This document shows positions 1 through 5,873 of a stretch of 6,356 nt of DNA, piece by piece. The notes under the pieces were generated by a model that was given only the letters and a program-made list of their open reading frames with translations, ran no database searches and had not been told where the DNA came from. Position 1 is the first letter of the stretch, and each line of letters starts with the position of its first letter. Source of the stretch: Alphaproteobacteria bacterium (GTDB lineage Bacteria; Pseudomonadota; Alphaproteobacteria; Micropepsales; Micropepsaceae); contig PKWC01000057.1 of the NCBI GenBank assembly GCA_003131925.1, positions 31,474 through 37,829 on the forward strand, written 5' to 3'. The translations under genes were made by a program, and so were the position numbers.

Positions 1-100
1 GTTTTGTCGCCGTCTCGAGCTCGTGCAGCGTTTTATAGTTGCCGATTTCGCGGGCCTTTTCGAGCTCGCCCGCGAGCCGTTGAAGAACCGGATTGCTCAT
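1..100 (-). CDS. kbl: Probable glycine C-acetyltransferase (2-amino-3-ketobutyrate CoA ligase), N-terminal fragment
   Basis: Only the first 33 codons are present; the gene runs off the left edge. The start ATG (98-100 on the minus strand) overlaps the tdh stop as ATGA, so the two are probably translationally coupled. The visible peptide begins MSNPVLQRLAGELEKAREIG and continues NYKTLHELETATK. The pattern of an amphipathic helix ending in LExxRExG followed by a tyrosine or phenylalanine resembles the N-termini of the CoA-dependent, PLP-dependent acyltransferases (Kbl/BioF family). In many bacteria kbl lies next to tdh; its product cleaves 2-amino-3-ketobutyrate with CoA to glycine and acetyl-CoA, removing the unstable TDH product. 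The PLP lysine and the core fold lie outside the window. The name therefore rests mostly on context; another acyltransferase of the same fold (BioF- or SPT-like) is possible. Confidence 0.6.
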   Translation of the reverse strand, partial: MSNPVLQRLAGELEKAREIGNYKTLHELETATK

Positions 101-1143
101 GCTGCTTTTCCTGTAAAATCGAGAATAACCTTGCCGCAATTGCCGGCGGCGATGAGGTCAAAGCCTTCCGCGTAATCCTGGGCCGCGAGGCGATGGGTCA
201 AAATCCTGTCCATCACCTCGGGATTGCGCAGCATGAAGGCTGACACATCATACCATGTGCCGAACATGCGCCGGCCGGTGACGCCGTGCAGCGTCGCACC
301 CTTCATGATCACCGTCTCGGCGAGATCGAGAGTCACGTCCGAGCCCGGCAGCCCGAGCAGCACCACATGGGCGCCATTGCTCGCGACTTCCAGTGCGCTG
401 CGCAACGCTCCCGCATTGCCGCTCATCTCGAGCACGATCTCGGGGCCCTGGCCGTCGGTCATGGAGAGGATTTGCGCGCGCGTGTCGGCGGCGCGCGGAT
501 CCACGACCAGATCGGCGCCCAGTTCCCGCGCCAGCCGCGCGCGGTATGGCGAGGGCTCGGTCACCATCACCCGACGCGCTCCATGGGAGCGCGCAATGCC
601 AATGCTGAACAGGCCGATCGTTCCTGCGCCGGTGATGAGCACGTCGCGGCCCGCGAGCGGCACGATGGTCGCGGCATGCATCGCGTTGCCGCAAGGATCG
701 AACACCGCGGCGTGGCGGTCGGGAATGGCGTCGTCCACTGCCCACGCATTGCCGGCCGGCACGACGACGCGTTCGGCGAAGGCGCCAGTGCGGTCGACGC
801 CGATGATGGAGGTCTCGCGGCAGAGATGCGCGCGGCCCGTGCGGCAGAGCCGGCAATGTCCGCAGGTGACGTGGCATTCCGCACTCACCCGTTGTCCGGG
901 CGAAAAATGGTGCACGCCTTCGCCGACGCGCGCGATGCGGCCGACGAATTCATGGCCCACCACCATGGGCGGCTTCACACGCCGCGACGACCATTCGTCC
1001 CATTTCCAGATGTGGAAGTCGGTGCCGCACACCCCCGCCATGCTGACGGCGACTTCGACCTCGCCGGGGCCGGGGCCCTTCGGGCTTTCCACATCGGCAT
1101 GTGAAAGCCCTTGTTCGGGGCGAGCTTTGAGGATGGCGAACAT
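97..1143 (-). CDS. tdh: L-threonine 3-dehydrogenase, zinc-dependent MDR family
   Basis: Encodes 348 residues (E. coli Tdh has 341). It would oxidise L-threonine with NAD+ to 2-amino-3-ketobutyrate in the cytoplasm. Catalytic zinc ligands are visible at C39, H64 and E65, with the T41/H44 pair (CGTDFH) of the active site. The structural-zinc cysteines are C94, C97, C100 and C108. The Rossmann motif is GAGTIG at 172-177. Two stretches are diagnostic for TDH among alcohol-dehydrogenase relatives: HIWKWDEWS at 44-52 and GRRMFGTWY at 290-298. The reading frame stays open to an ATG at 1200, but the start at 1143 fits the family N-terminus (MFAILKA) and is preceded by GGGGAA (1147-1152). The longer form would also cross the putative operator. 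The gene heads a tdh-kbl operon, with an ATGA overlap at its end, and is divergent from an XRE-cupin regulator that probably controls it. No key residue is missing. Confidence 0.93.
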   Translation of the reverse strand: MFAILKARPEQGLSHADVESPKGPGPGEVEVAVSMAGVCGTDFHIWKWDEWSSRRVKPPMVVGHEFVGRIARVGEGVHHFSPGQRVSAECHVTCGHCRLCRTGRAHLCRETSIIGVDRTGAFAERVVVPAGNAWAVDDAIPDRHAAVFDPCGNAMHAATIVPLAGRDVLITGAGTIGLFSIGIARSHGARRVMVTEPSPYRARLARELGADLVVDPRAADTRAQILSMTDGQGPEIVLEMSGNAGALRSALEVASNGAHVVLLGLPGSDVTLDLAETVIMKGATLHGVTGRRMFGTWYDVSAFMLRNPEVMDRILTHRLAAQDYAEGFDLIAAGNCGKVILDFTGKAA

Positions 1144-1173
1144 GGCTTCCCCATTCGGTTTCGTCGGCTCCTG

Positions 1174-1179
1174 ATTATC
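1174..1179 (-). promoter_or_regulatory. Possible -10 element of the tdh promoter
   Basis: On the minus strand the hexamer reads GATAAT, five of six matches to the sigma-70 consensus, about 30 bases before the tdh start codon. Sequence around the -35 position (GGTTGC / TTGCGT, near 1195-1205) is only weakly consensus-like and lies in the right half of the inverted repeat. A regulator bound there would block it. This is inference from sequence only. Confidence 0.35.
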
Positions 1180-1213
1180 CGCTATATTGGTACGACGCAA
1201 CCAAGATAGTGGA
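1178..1213. promoter_or_regulatory. Candidate shared operator: 14-bp-arm inverted repeat between tdh and its regulator
   Basis: Left arm TCCGCTATATTGGT (1178-1191) and right arm ACCAAGATAGTGGA (1200-1213) are reverse complements at 12 of 14 positions. The two exceptions are 1186/1205 and 1181/1210. The 8-base spacer is not palindromic. The repeat fills the middle of the 71-bp gap between the divergent starts and covers the putative -10 of the regulator gene. It also touches the -10 and the -35 region of tdh. Such dyads are typical operators for dimeric XRE-family repressors, so autoregulation plus control of tdh-kbl is the natural reading. Binding by this protein is inferred. Confidence 0.6.
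1183..1188 (+). promoter_or_regulatory. Possible -10 element of the regulator gene
   Basis: TATATT lies within the left arm of the inverted repeat. It would place transcription initiation near 1195, about 20 bases before the ATG at 1215. No good -35 box is visible 16-18 bases upstream (the region around 1159-1164 reads TTTCGT), so the promoter would be weak or need help. Confidence 0.3.
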
Positions 1214-1214
1214 C

Positions 1215-1769
1215 ATGTCTAGGAACGATCCGAGCATTGCCGTCGCCGTCGCCCGTCTCCGGAAGGAGCGCAAGTTGTCGCTCGCGGCACTGGCGCAGCT
1301 GGCCGGCATTTCGCGCTCGATGTTGCACGAGATCGAAAAGGACCGCACCAATCCGACCGTCGGCATTGCCTGGCGACTTGCCACTGCGCTCCGTGTCGAT
1401 CTGCCCGAATTGCTGCGCGGCTCGGTGCAGAGCCCGATCGTCGATGTCATCGGCGAGCAGGCGACACCGTGGCTGACGAGCGAGGACGGACTCTGCCGCT
1501 TGCGCATCCTGGGTCCGCTGCAACTGGCCGGGCATCTCGAATGGTATCTGCTCGATGCCGAGCCGAAGGGCGAGCTCGTCTCGTCCGCGCACCAGCCGCG
1601 CACGACCGAACATCTCTCGGTGCTCAAGGGCGAACTGGTCGTGTCCGTCGACAACGAAGAAAGCGTCGTGCCGGCTGGCGCCACGATCCGCTACCGCGCC
1701 GATCGCCCCCACGCCATCCGCAACCGCAGCAAGACGCCCGCCGAAGCGCTGCTGATGGTGGTGCTTTAG
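1215..1769 (+). CDS. XRE-family transcriptional regulator with C-terminal cupin domain
   Basis: Encodes 184 residues, the usual size for the HTH_3 plus cupin_2 class. An XRE-type helix-turn-helix spans about 13-67. The likely turn and recognition helix is in AQLAGISRSMLHEIEKDRTN (27-46), followed by NPTVGIAWRLATAL. A linker leads to a cupin barrel at about 107-184: EHLSVLKGEL (132-141) is cupin motif 1 and GATIRYRADRPHAIRN (155-170) is motif 2, with H133 and H166 as candidate ligand or metal contacts. Proteins of this class sense a small molecule through the cupin domain and often control adjacent catabolic genes. Divergent placement from tdh suggests threonine, glycine or a related metabolite as effector, which is inference. 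A GTG two codons upstream (1209) is in frame, but it lies inside the putative operator and has no better ribosome binding site, so I prefer the ATG. Either start has only a weak Shine-Dalgarno. The orthologue name is unknown. Confidence 0.88.
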   Translation: MSRNDPSIAVAVARLRKERKLSLAALAQLAGISRSMLHEIEKDRTNPTVGIAWRLATALRVDLPELLRGSVQSPIVDVIGEQATPWLTSEDGLCRLRILGPLQLAGHLEWYLLDAEPKGELVSSAHQPRTTEHLSVLKGELVVSVDNEESVVPAGATIRYRADRPHAIRNRSKTPAEALLMVVL

Positions 1770-1832
1770 ACTCGCGGCGCCCGTGTCCCCCCTCACCTGC
1801 GCAGGAGCGGTTGAGGGGACAGTGTGCGCGAG

Positions 1833-1855
1833 CCCTCTCCCACAAGGGGAGAGGG
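1833..1855. repeat. Hairpin unit 1 of the composite repeat
   Basis: CCCTCTCCC (1833-1841) pairs perfectly with GGGAGAGGG (1847-1855) around the 5-base loop ACAAG. The 9-bp stem is identical to that of the second hairpin 70 bp downstream, while the loops differ. Such a stem could slow polymerase or protect a 3' end, but no T-run follows on either strand. Confidence 0.8.
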
Positions 1856-1902
1856 GATTCCGCGCGCTGATTTTCGGCAACGTTGATGCAGGATTCGGAT
1901 TT

Positions 1903-1925
1903 CCCTCTCCCCTCGTGGGAGAGGG
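1903..1925. repeat. Hairpin unit 2 of the composite repeat
   Basis: CCCTCTCCC (1903-1911) pairs perfectly with GGGAGAGGG (1917-1925) around the loop CTCGT. It is the last strong structure before the P450 3' end when read from the minus strand and might stabilise that mRNA end. It shares its stem, but not its loop, with unit 1. Confidence 0.8.
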
Positions 1926-1975
1926 ATGCAGATACGTGCGTTGAATTCTGTTTCAGCCTGGGTGAGGGGGCCTTC

Positions 1976-3262
1976 TTACGCCAGTTCGAATCTTATCGGC
2001 ACGGTTTTGGGGCCGCTGACGAACAGCGCCTGGGTCAGTTTCGGCTCGCCGTCGAGGGCAAGGGATTTCAAATGCGGGAGAAGCTCTTCGAAGAGGATGC
2101 GCATCTCCATTTTGGCGAGGTGCTGGCCGAGGCAGAGGTGTGCGCCGTAGCCGAACGACAGATGGCGGTTTGGCTTGCGCTCGACGCGGAAGACATCGGG
2201 ATCCTCGAACAGCTCTTCGTCGCGATTGCCCGAGGCGTAGCAGAGCATCAGCCAGTCGCCCTTCGCGATCGCGCGCCCTGCAAGCTCGGTATCTGCCGTG
2301 GCGGAGCGCATGAAGTGCTTGACCGGAGTCGTCCAGCGGATCGCTTCGTCGACGAGTCCCGGAATGAGAGACGGATCGTTTTTCACTTTCGCAAACTCGC
2401 CGGGATTTTCCGCGAGCGCCCACACGGCGCCCGCCGTCGATGACGACGTCGTGTCGTGTCCCGCGGTCGCGACGATGATGTAATAGCCCATCGCGCCGAT
2501 GTCGGAGATCGGCTCACCGTCGATCTTTGCATTGGCGATGAGCGTTGCGAGGTCCTCGCGCGGATGGGCGCGGCGCTCCGCGCTCAGCTTGCGGAAATAG
2601 GAACTGAAATCCTCGATGGTCGCCTGGATCAGCGCCGTCAGCTGCTCCGGGCTCAACGCGCTCAAGGCCCTTGCCGTGTCGGGGTCCTGCGGACCGAACA
2701 ACTCCTGGGTGAGCCGGAGCATGCGGGGCTCGTCCTCCTCCGGCACGCCCATGATCTCCATGATCACATGCAACGGGTAGCCCGCCGCGACGTCCGTCAC
2801 GAAATCGCAACGGCCAGGTTTCGCGCACATCGCATCGACGGTGCGCTTTGCAATCACGCGGATGCGCTCTTCGAGCTTTTTGAGATTGGGTGGCATGAAC
2901 CATGCCTGCGTCAGTGCGCGGTATTTCGGATGGTCGGGCGGATCCATCTGCACGAGCGAATAGACGAGATGCGGGCTGCCGCCGGTAATTTCGCGCACGC
3001 GGCGGTCGGCCGCCTGGCCGGTCAGCGTCGTCGGACGGTCGCCATTGTGGAAGAGATCGTTCTGCCGGCCGACTGCGAGAATATCGGCGTGCTTCGTCAC
3101 CACCCAGAAGGGATCGAATCCTTCCGCTTCGGCAATCCCGAGCGGATTGTTCGCGCGCAGCCAGCGCCAGGTTTCGTGTATGCGTCCGTCGGCATAGGCG
3201 GAGGGATCAACCAGCGCTTCGGCGAAGCGCGCGGGAATTGGGACGTCGCTCGCGCCTGTCAT
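1976..3262 (-). CDS. Cytochrome P450, CYP108 (P450terp-like) family
   Basis: Encodes 428 residues, which as I recall is the length of P450terp (CYP108A1, alpha-terpineol monooxygenase of Pseudomonas). Shared blocks run over the whole length, e.g. YADGRIHETWRWLR near the N-terminus, FMPPNLKKLEERIR (122-135), TAGHDTTSSS (266-275), NRHLSFGYGAHLCLGQHLAK (365-384) and the closing GPKTVPIRF (417-425). Functional motifs are intact: C-helix HPKYR (111-115), I-helix AGHDTT (267-272) with the acid/threonine pair for O2 activation, ExxR (E306-R309) and heme ligand C377 in FGxGxHxCxG. There is no membrane anchor, so it is a soluble class I enzyme needing a ferredoxin and reductase, neither of which is in the window. 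It starts 8 bp after the stop of the mannose-enzyme gene, so co-transcription is likely; no strong Shine-Dalgarno precedes the ATG. An in-frame GTG at 3274 would overlap the upstream stop but extends beyond the family N-terminus. Substrate is unknown; a terpenoid alcohol or small aromatic is only a family-based guess. Confidence 0.92.
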   Translation of the reverse strand: MTGASDVPIPARFAEALVDPSAYADGRIHETWRWLRANNPLGIAEAEGFDPFWVVTKHADILAVGRQNDLFHNGDRPTTLTGQAADRRVREITGGSPHLVYSLVQMDPPDHPKYRALTQAWFMPPNLKKLEERIRVIAKRTVDAMCAKPGRCDFVTDVAAGYPLHVIMEIMGVPEEDEPRMLRLTQELFGPQDPDTARALSALSPEQLTALIQATIEDFSSYFRKLSAERRAHPREDLATLIANAKIDGEPISDIGAMGYYIIVATAGHDTTSSSTAGAVWALAENPGEFAKVKNDPSLIPGLVDEAIRWTTPVKHFMRSATADTELAGRAIAKGDWLMLCYASGNRDEELFEDPDVFRVERKPNRHLSFGYGAHLCLGQHLAKMEMRILFEELLPHLKSLALDGEPKLTQALFVSGPKTVPIRFELA

Positions 3263-3270
3263 TGCCGGCG

Positions 3271-5547
3271 TCACTGCGCGGCCAGAGGAATAGCGGGCTC
3301 CCGCGCGGCGAGCGAATGTTTGAGCGCCGCGACGGCGCCCACAATGTGATAGAGCGAGCTCGCCGGCGCCGGTTCCTCGACGAAGCGGTTGGTCGCCGTC
3401 AGCGTGTCGCGCCAGAGCCCGCGCGTCGGCACGTCGAGATATTTCCACAGCGATTCCGCGGCGGCGACCGCGTGTTCGGCATAGGAATCGGTGGCCGCGT
3501 CCGCCGCGCCGCCGAGGAGCAGCGCAGCCTTGAGCCGTTCCGTCTGCGGCCAGAGCCGTGCGCGGCTCGAGCGGGCAGACATGTCTTCGTTGAGCGCATC
3601 GATGGCGACCCCGCGCACCGTATCGATGCCGCGCACACCCGTCTCGAACAGCCGCCGGGCTGCCAGCTCGGCCGCGGGCTCGTTGCGCAACCGCGCCCAA
3701 CGCGCGAGCAGCGTGGCCCATTCAAACTGATGTCCCGGTTCGACGAGGCGGCCAAGCTCTCCCAAAGCCGGCTGCCAGCGCGCGGTGAAATGTTCGCGCA
3801 GAAATCCGTCGTCGGGATCGATGAAGCGTTTGAGGCAGAGCGCCGCGATTTCGTCCGCGAGCGCGTCCCATGTGGCGCCGCCGCCGGCCTCCGACCACGC
3901 GAGGGCTGCTTCCAGAAGATGCATGTGGGGATTGGATTGAAATGGGCTGTTCGCCTGCTCGCGGAAGCCGCCCGCTTCGTGACGCATCGACCCTTCGATC
4001 GCGGCAAGCAGCCTCTCGGCGTCTTCGTCGAAACCTGGCGGCGCGCCGGGCAATTTGTGAAGCGACGCCATCGCCAGCAGGGCGAATGCCTGGTCGTAGA
4101 GCGTGGCTGATTCCTCGAGCGGATGACCTTCGGAATCGACGAGGGCGCGGAACAGGCCATCCTCGCGCAGATAATGCGTGCGGAAATAACGCATGGCGTG
4201 CAACGCAGCTTCCCGCGCGGGCCCTGTCCATCCAAGCCTGTGCGCCTCGGCATAGACGAAAGCTTGGCGGGCCTGGACGCGCGCGCGCCGCGGCGAGGAC
4301 GTTTCCGCGCGGCCATCGAGCCCGAGCACTTCGTGAAACCCGCCATGCTCGTGATCGGCGCCGAGCGACCACCACACGGGCAGGGCGCCAGTCAGGAGCC
4401 AATGTTCGTAGCGTGTGGTCCAGGCGGCCAGCGCATCCGGCGAACCCTGCGCACCGGCGCGGCGCGATCGTCCGTTTACGGACAATGTTTCGGCAACCGA
4501 CTTCACCGCCTGGCTTGACGAGAGATCGCAGATCAGGATGCCGCCCGGCTCCGCGATGATGGCGACATCCTTCACGCCGACCGCTACGACGGGCACATCG
4601 GTCTCGTTGCGCACCAGAGAACGCTCCGCGCCCAGGAGCAGGCAGTCACCGCTGGCGGCATTGCCGTCTGCGTCTTTCGCGCAGGCCTCGTGAACCGCGC
4701 TCCATGCGCCGAGATCCGACCAGAAGAAGTCAACCGGCAGCACCGCGGCGCAATCTGTTTTTTCCATCACCGCGTAGTCGATGGAGATTTTCGGTGCGCC
4801 GGCGAAGCTCGGCGCGAGGCGCAAGGTGGCGCCGGAACGCTCGGCGTCGCGCACCGCTCCGCGCGCCGCGTCGGCGACCGTGGGCGCGTGGCGGTCGATC
4901 TCATTGAGCATCGTATCGATCGCGAAGATGAAATTGCCGCTGTTCCAAAGATGTCCGGCCGCGAGATACGCGGCGGCTTTGGCGAGATCTGGCTTCTCGA
5001 TGAAGGCATCGACTGGCACGACGGCGCCTCCGCCTGTGACCCGCGGCTTGATGTAGCCATAAGCCGTGGACGGCCGGTCGGCTTTCACGCCGAGCGTCAC
5101 GATCATGCCCGCCTGCGCGGCTTCTGCCGCAGCGAGCACGGCGCGGCGGAAGGCTTCGTCGTCGGGAATGTAGTGGTCCGAGGCGACGACGACGGCGATC
5201 GCGTCCGGATCTTCCTCTGCGATCGCAACCACCGCGGCGGCAATTGCGGGCGCCGAATCGCGCACGCAGGGCTCGAGCAGAATCGATGCCTCGATGCCGA
5301 TCTCGGCGAGCTGCGATTCGATTGCGTCGGCGTGCTGGATGTTGCCGATGATGACGGGCCGGCCCAGCTTTGCCACCCGCAGCACGGTCTGCTGGAACAT
5401 CGAGACCTGCCCCGTCAGGCGCAGGAACTGCTTGGGGCGCGCATGATGCGAAGCGGGCCACAACCGCGTTCCCGCACCGCCGCACATCACGACGGGGATA
5501 ACCCTTCTCGTCGACACGGCCGTGATCTGCCTCTCCGCCATTGTCAT
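3271..5547 (-). CDS. Fused mannose-1-phosphate guanylyltransferase / AGE-type mannose-6-phosphate isomerase
   Basis: Encodes 758 residues with two domains. Residues 16-360 form a GDP-mannose pyrophosphorylase: nucleotide-binding loop GGAGTRLWPASHHARPKQF (23-41), EPCVRDSAPAIA (92-103), SDHYI (123-127), FIEKPD (182-187), WNSGNFIF (201-208), SIDYAVMEK (255-263) and WSDLGAW (276-282). It would make GDP-mannose from mannose-1-P and GTP. Residues 370-745 match the N-acylglucosamine 2-epimerase (AGE) superfamily: GADHEHGGFHE (396-406), RRARVQARQ (420-428), NPHMHLLEA (539-547), PGHQFEW (604-610), LWPQTER (665-671) and YH at 733-734. H541/H543, H606 and H734 fit the family's conserved histidines. Given the fusion, fructose-6-P/mannose-6-P isomerisation is the likely activity. 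The classic AlgA-type bifunctional enzyme is about 480 residues with a cupin isomerase domain, so this is a different solution to the same pairing. GRSRRAGAQGSP (359-370) looks like the linker. The start could also be ATG 5541 (MAERQI); neither has a clear Shine-Dalgarno. It is the first gene of a probable operon with the P450. Confidence 0.9.
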   Translation of the reverse strand: MTMAERQITAVSTRRVIPVVMCGGAGTRLWPASHHARPKQFLRLTGQVSMFQQTVLRVAKLGRPVIIGNIQHADAIESQLAEIGIEASILLEPCVRDSAPAIAAAVVAIAEEDPDAIAVVVASDHYIPDDEAFRRAVLAAAEAAQAGMIVTLGVKADRPSTAYGYIKPRVTGGGAVVPVDAFIEKPDLAKAAAYLAAGHLWNSGNFIFAIDTMLNEIDRHAPTVADAARGAVRDAERSGATLRLAPSFAGAPKISIDYAVMEKTDCAAVLPVDFFWSDLGAWSAVHEACAKDADGNAASGDCLLLGAERSLVRNETDVPVVAVGVKDVAIIAEPGGILICDLSSSQAVKSVAETLSVNGRSRRAGAQGSPDALAAWTTRYEHWLLTGALPVWWSLGADHEHGGFHEVLGLDGRAETSSPRRARVQARQAFVYAEAHRLGWTGPAREAALHAMRYFRTHYLREDGLFRALVDSEGHPLEESATLYDQAFALLAMASLHKLPGAPPGFDEDAERLLAAIEGSMRHEAGGFREQANSPFQSNPHMHLLEAALAWSEAGGGATWDALADEIAALCLKRFIDPDDGFLREHFTARWQPALGELGRLVEPGHQFEWATLLARWARLRNEPAAELAARRLFETGVRGIDTVRGVAIDALNEDMSARSSRARLWPQTERLKAALLLGGAADAATDSYAEHAVAAAESLWKYLDVPTRGLWRDTLTATNRFVEEPAPASSLYHIVGAVAALKHSLAAREPAIPLAAQ

Positions 5548-5873
5548 CCGGACACTGATTCGCTGTCCTGGCGCTGTCCGTGCGAAAGATCGGGCGCACC
5601 CGCGCGTGATGGCCGCCCGCAGCGACTTTTCGCCGACCTCCGCCTCATCCGCAAGCCGGATTCCCGCGGAGCCAATATATTGTTGTCGATCAATAGCTTA
5701 GCTCATGACAAGCTTGAAGGTGGCGACAGAATCGCCATATGCCCAATTCAACGACAATTGTCCGCGGGAGCCGATCATTCATGCTAGGTTGCACCCACGG
5801 TGCGCCGTAAGCGCGGTCCAGCCTGCCTATTCAGGGCCAGTTTTGATAGCCAGTCTTTATGGAAAGAGTTGCA
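5548..5873. other. Divergent intergenic region, no gene seen
   Basis: This 326-bp stretch separates the minus-strand mannose enzyme from the plus-strand small protein and should hold both promoters. About 5672-5715 is distinctly AT-rich compared with the rest. It contains the perfect palindrome CAATATATTG (5673-5682), an inverted pair TATTG/CAATA (5678-5682 and 5691-5695, spacer 8) and CAAGCTTG (5709-5716). TATATT on the minus strand (5674-5679) could be a -10 for the mannose gene, giving a leader of roughly 120 bases, but no matching -35 is visible. A small hairpin, TGGCGA/TCGCCA with a 5-base loop, lies at 5721-5737. I see no convincing plus-strand promoter, RNA gene or riboswitch. Reading frames crossing the region have no recognisable start or family signature. 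Confidence 0.5.
5861..5868 (+). promoter_or_regulatory. Ribosome binding site that fixes the start of the small basic protein
   Basis: GGAAAGAG lies 5 bases before the ATG at 5874. It overlaps the alternative in-frame ATG at 5859, which has no such sequence in front of it, so initiation at 5874 is preferred. Confidence 0.65.

Larger units (their letters stand above)
1787..1970. repeat. Composite palindromic intergenic repeat (REP/BIME-like) in the convergent gap
   Basis: The 206-bp convergent gap between the regulator and the P450 is nearly filled by a nested set of inverted repeats. Outer arms CCCCCTCACC (1788-1797) and GGTGAGGGGG (1961-1970) are exact reverse complements. Inside are two hairpins with the same CCCTCTCCC stem (1833-1855 and 1903-1925), a perfect palindrome CCTGCGCAGG (1796-1805), and TTGAGGGGACA (1812-1822), which pairs imperfectly with TGTCCCC around 1784-1795. 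The right outer arm stops 5 bp short of the P450 stop codon. G/C-rich hairpin mosaics of this kind are common between convergent genes in rhizobial-type genomes. No U-tract follows either hairpin, so a classical intrinsic terminator is not shown. Confidence 0.75.

Noticed and set aside
224..1174. Long plus-strand open frames (up to 316 codons) opposite tdh
   Set aside because: They mirror the high-GC codon pattern of tdh, whose motifs are complete. Their translations show no recognisable domain and are rich in R, S, P and T, as expected for antisense frames.
1833..1925. Bidirectional intrinsic terminators between the convergent genes
   Set aside because: The stems are strong, but neither is followed by a T-run on either strand. 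Matching stems and outer arms point to a dispersed repeat instead.
3263..3721. Upstream extension of the P450 frame to 581 codons
   Set aside because: The extra 153 residues lie inside the AGE domain coding region in another frame and do not resemble P450 sequence. The 428-residue form fits the CYP108 family length and N-terminus.
5673..5695. A second copy of the tdh operator upstream of the mannose operon
   Set aside because: Both sites contain TATTG and CAA half elements, but arm length and spacing differ and the flanking bases do not match. AT-rich coincidence is more likely.
4690..5787. 365-codon plus-strand open frame opposite the guanylyltransferase domain
   Set aside because: It overlaps a domain with every expected motif, and its product is arginine/histidine-rich with no family signature. 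It is a GC-rich antisense artefact.
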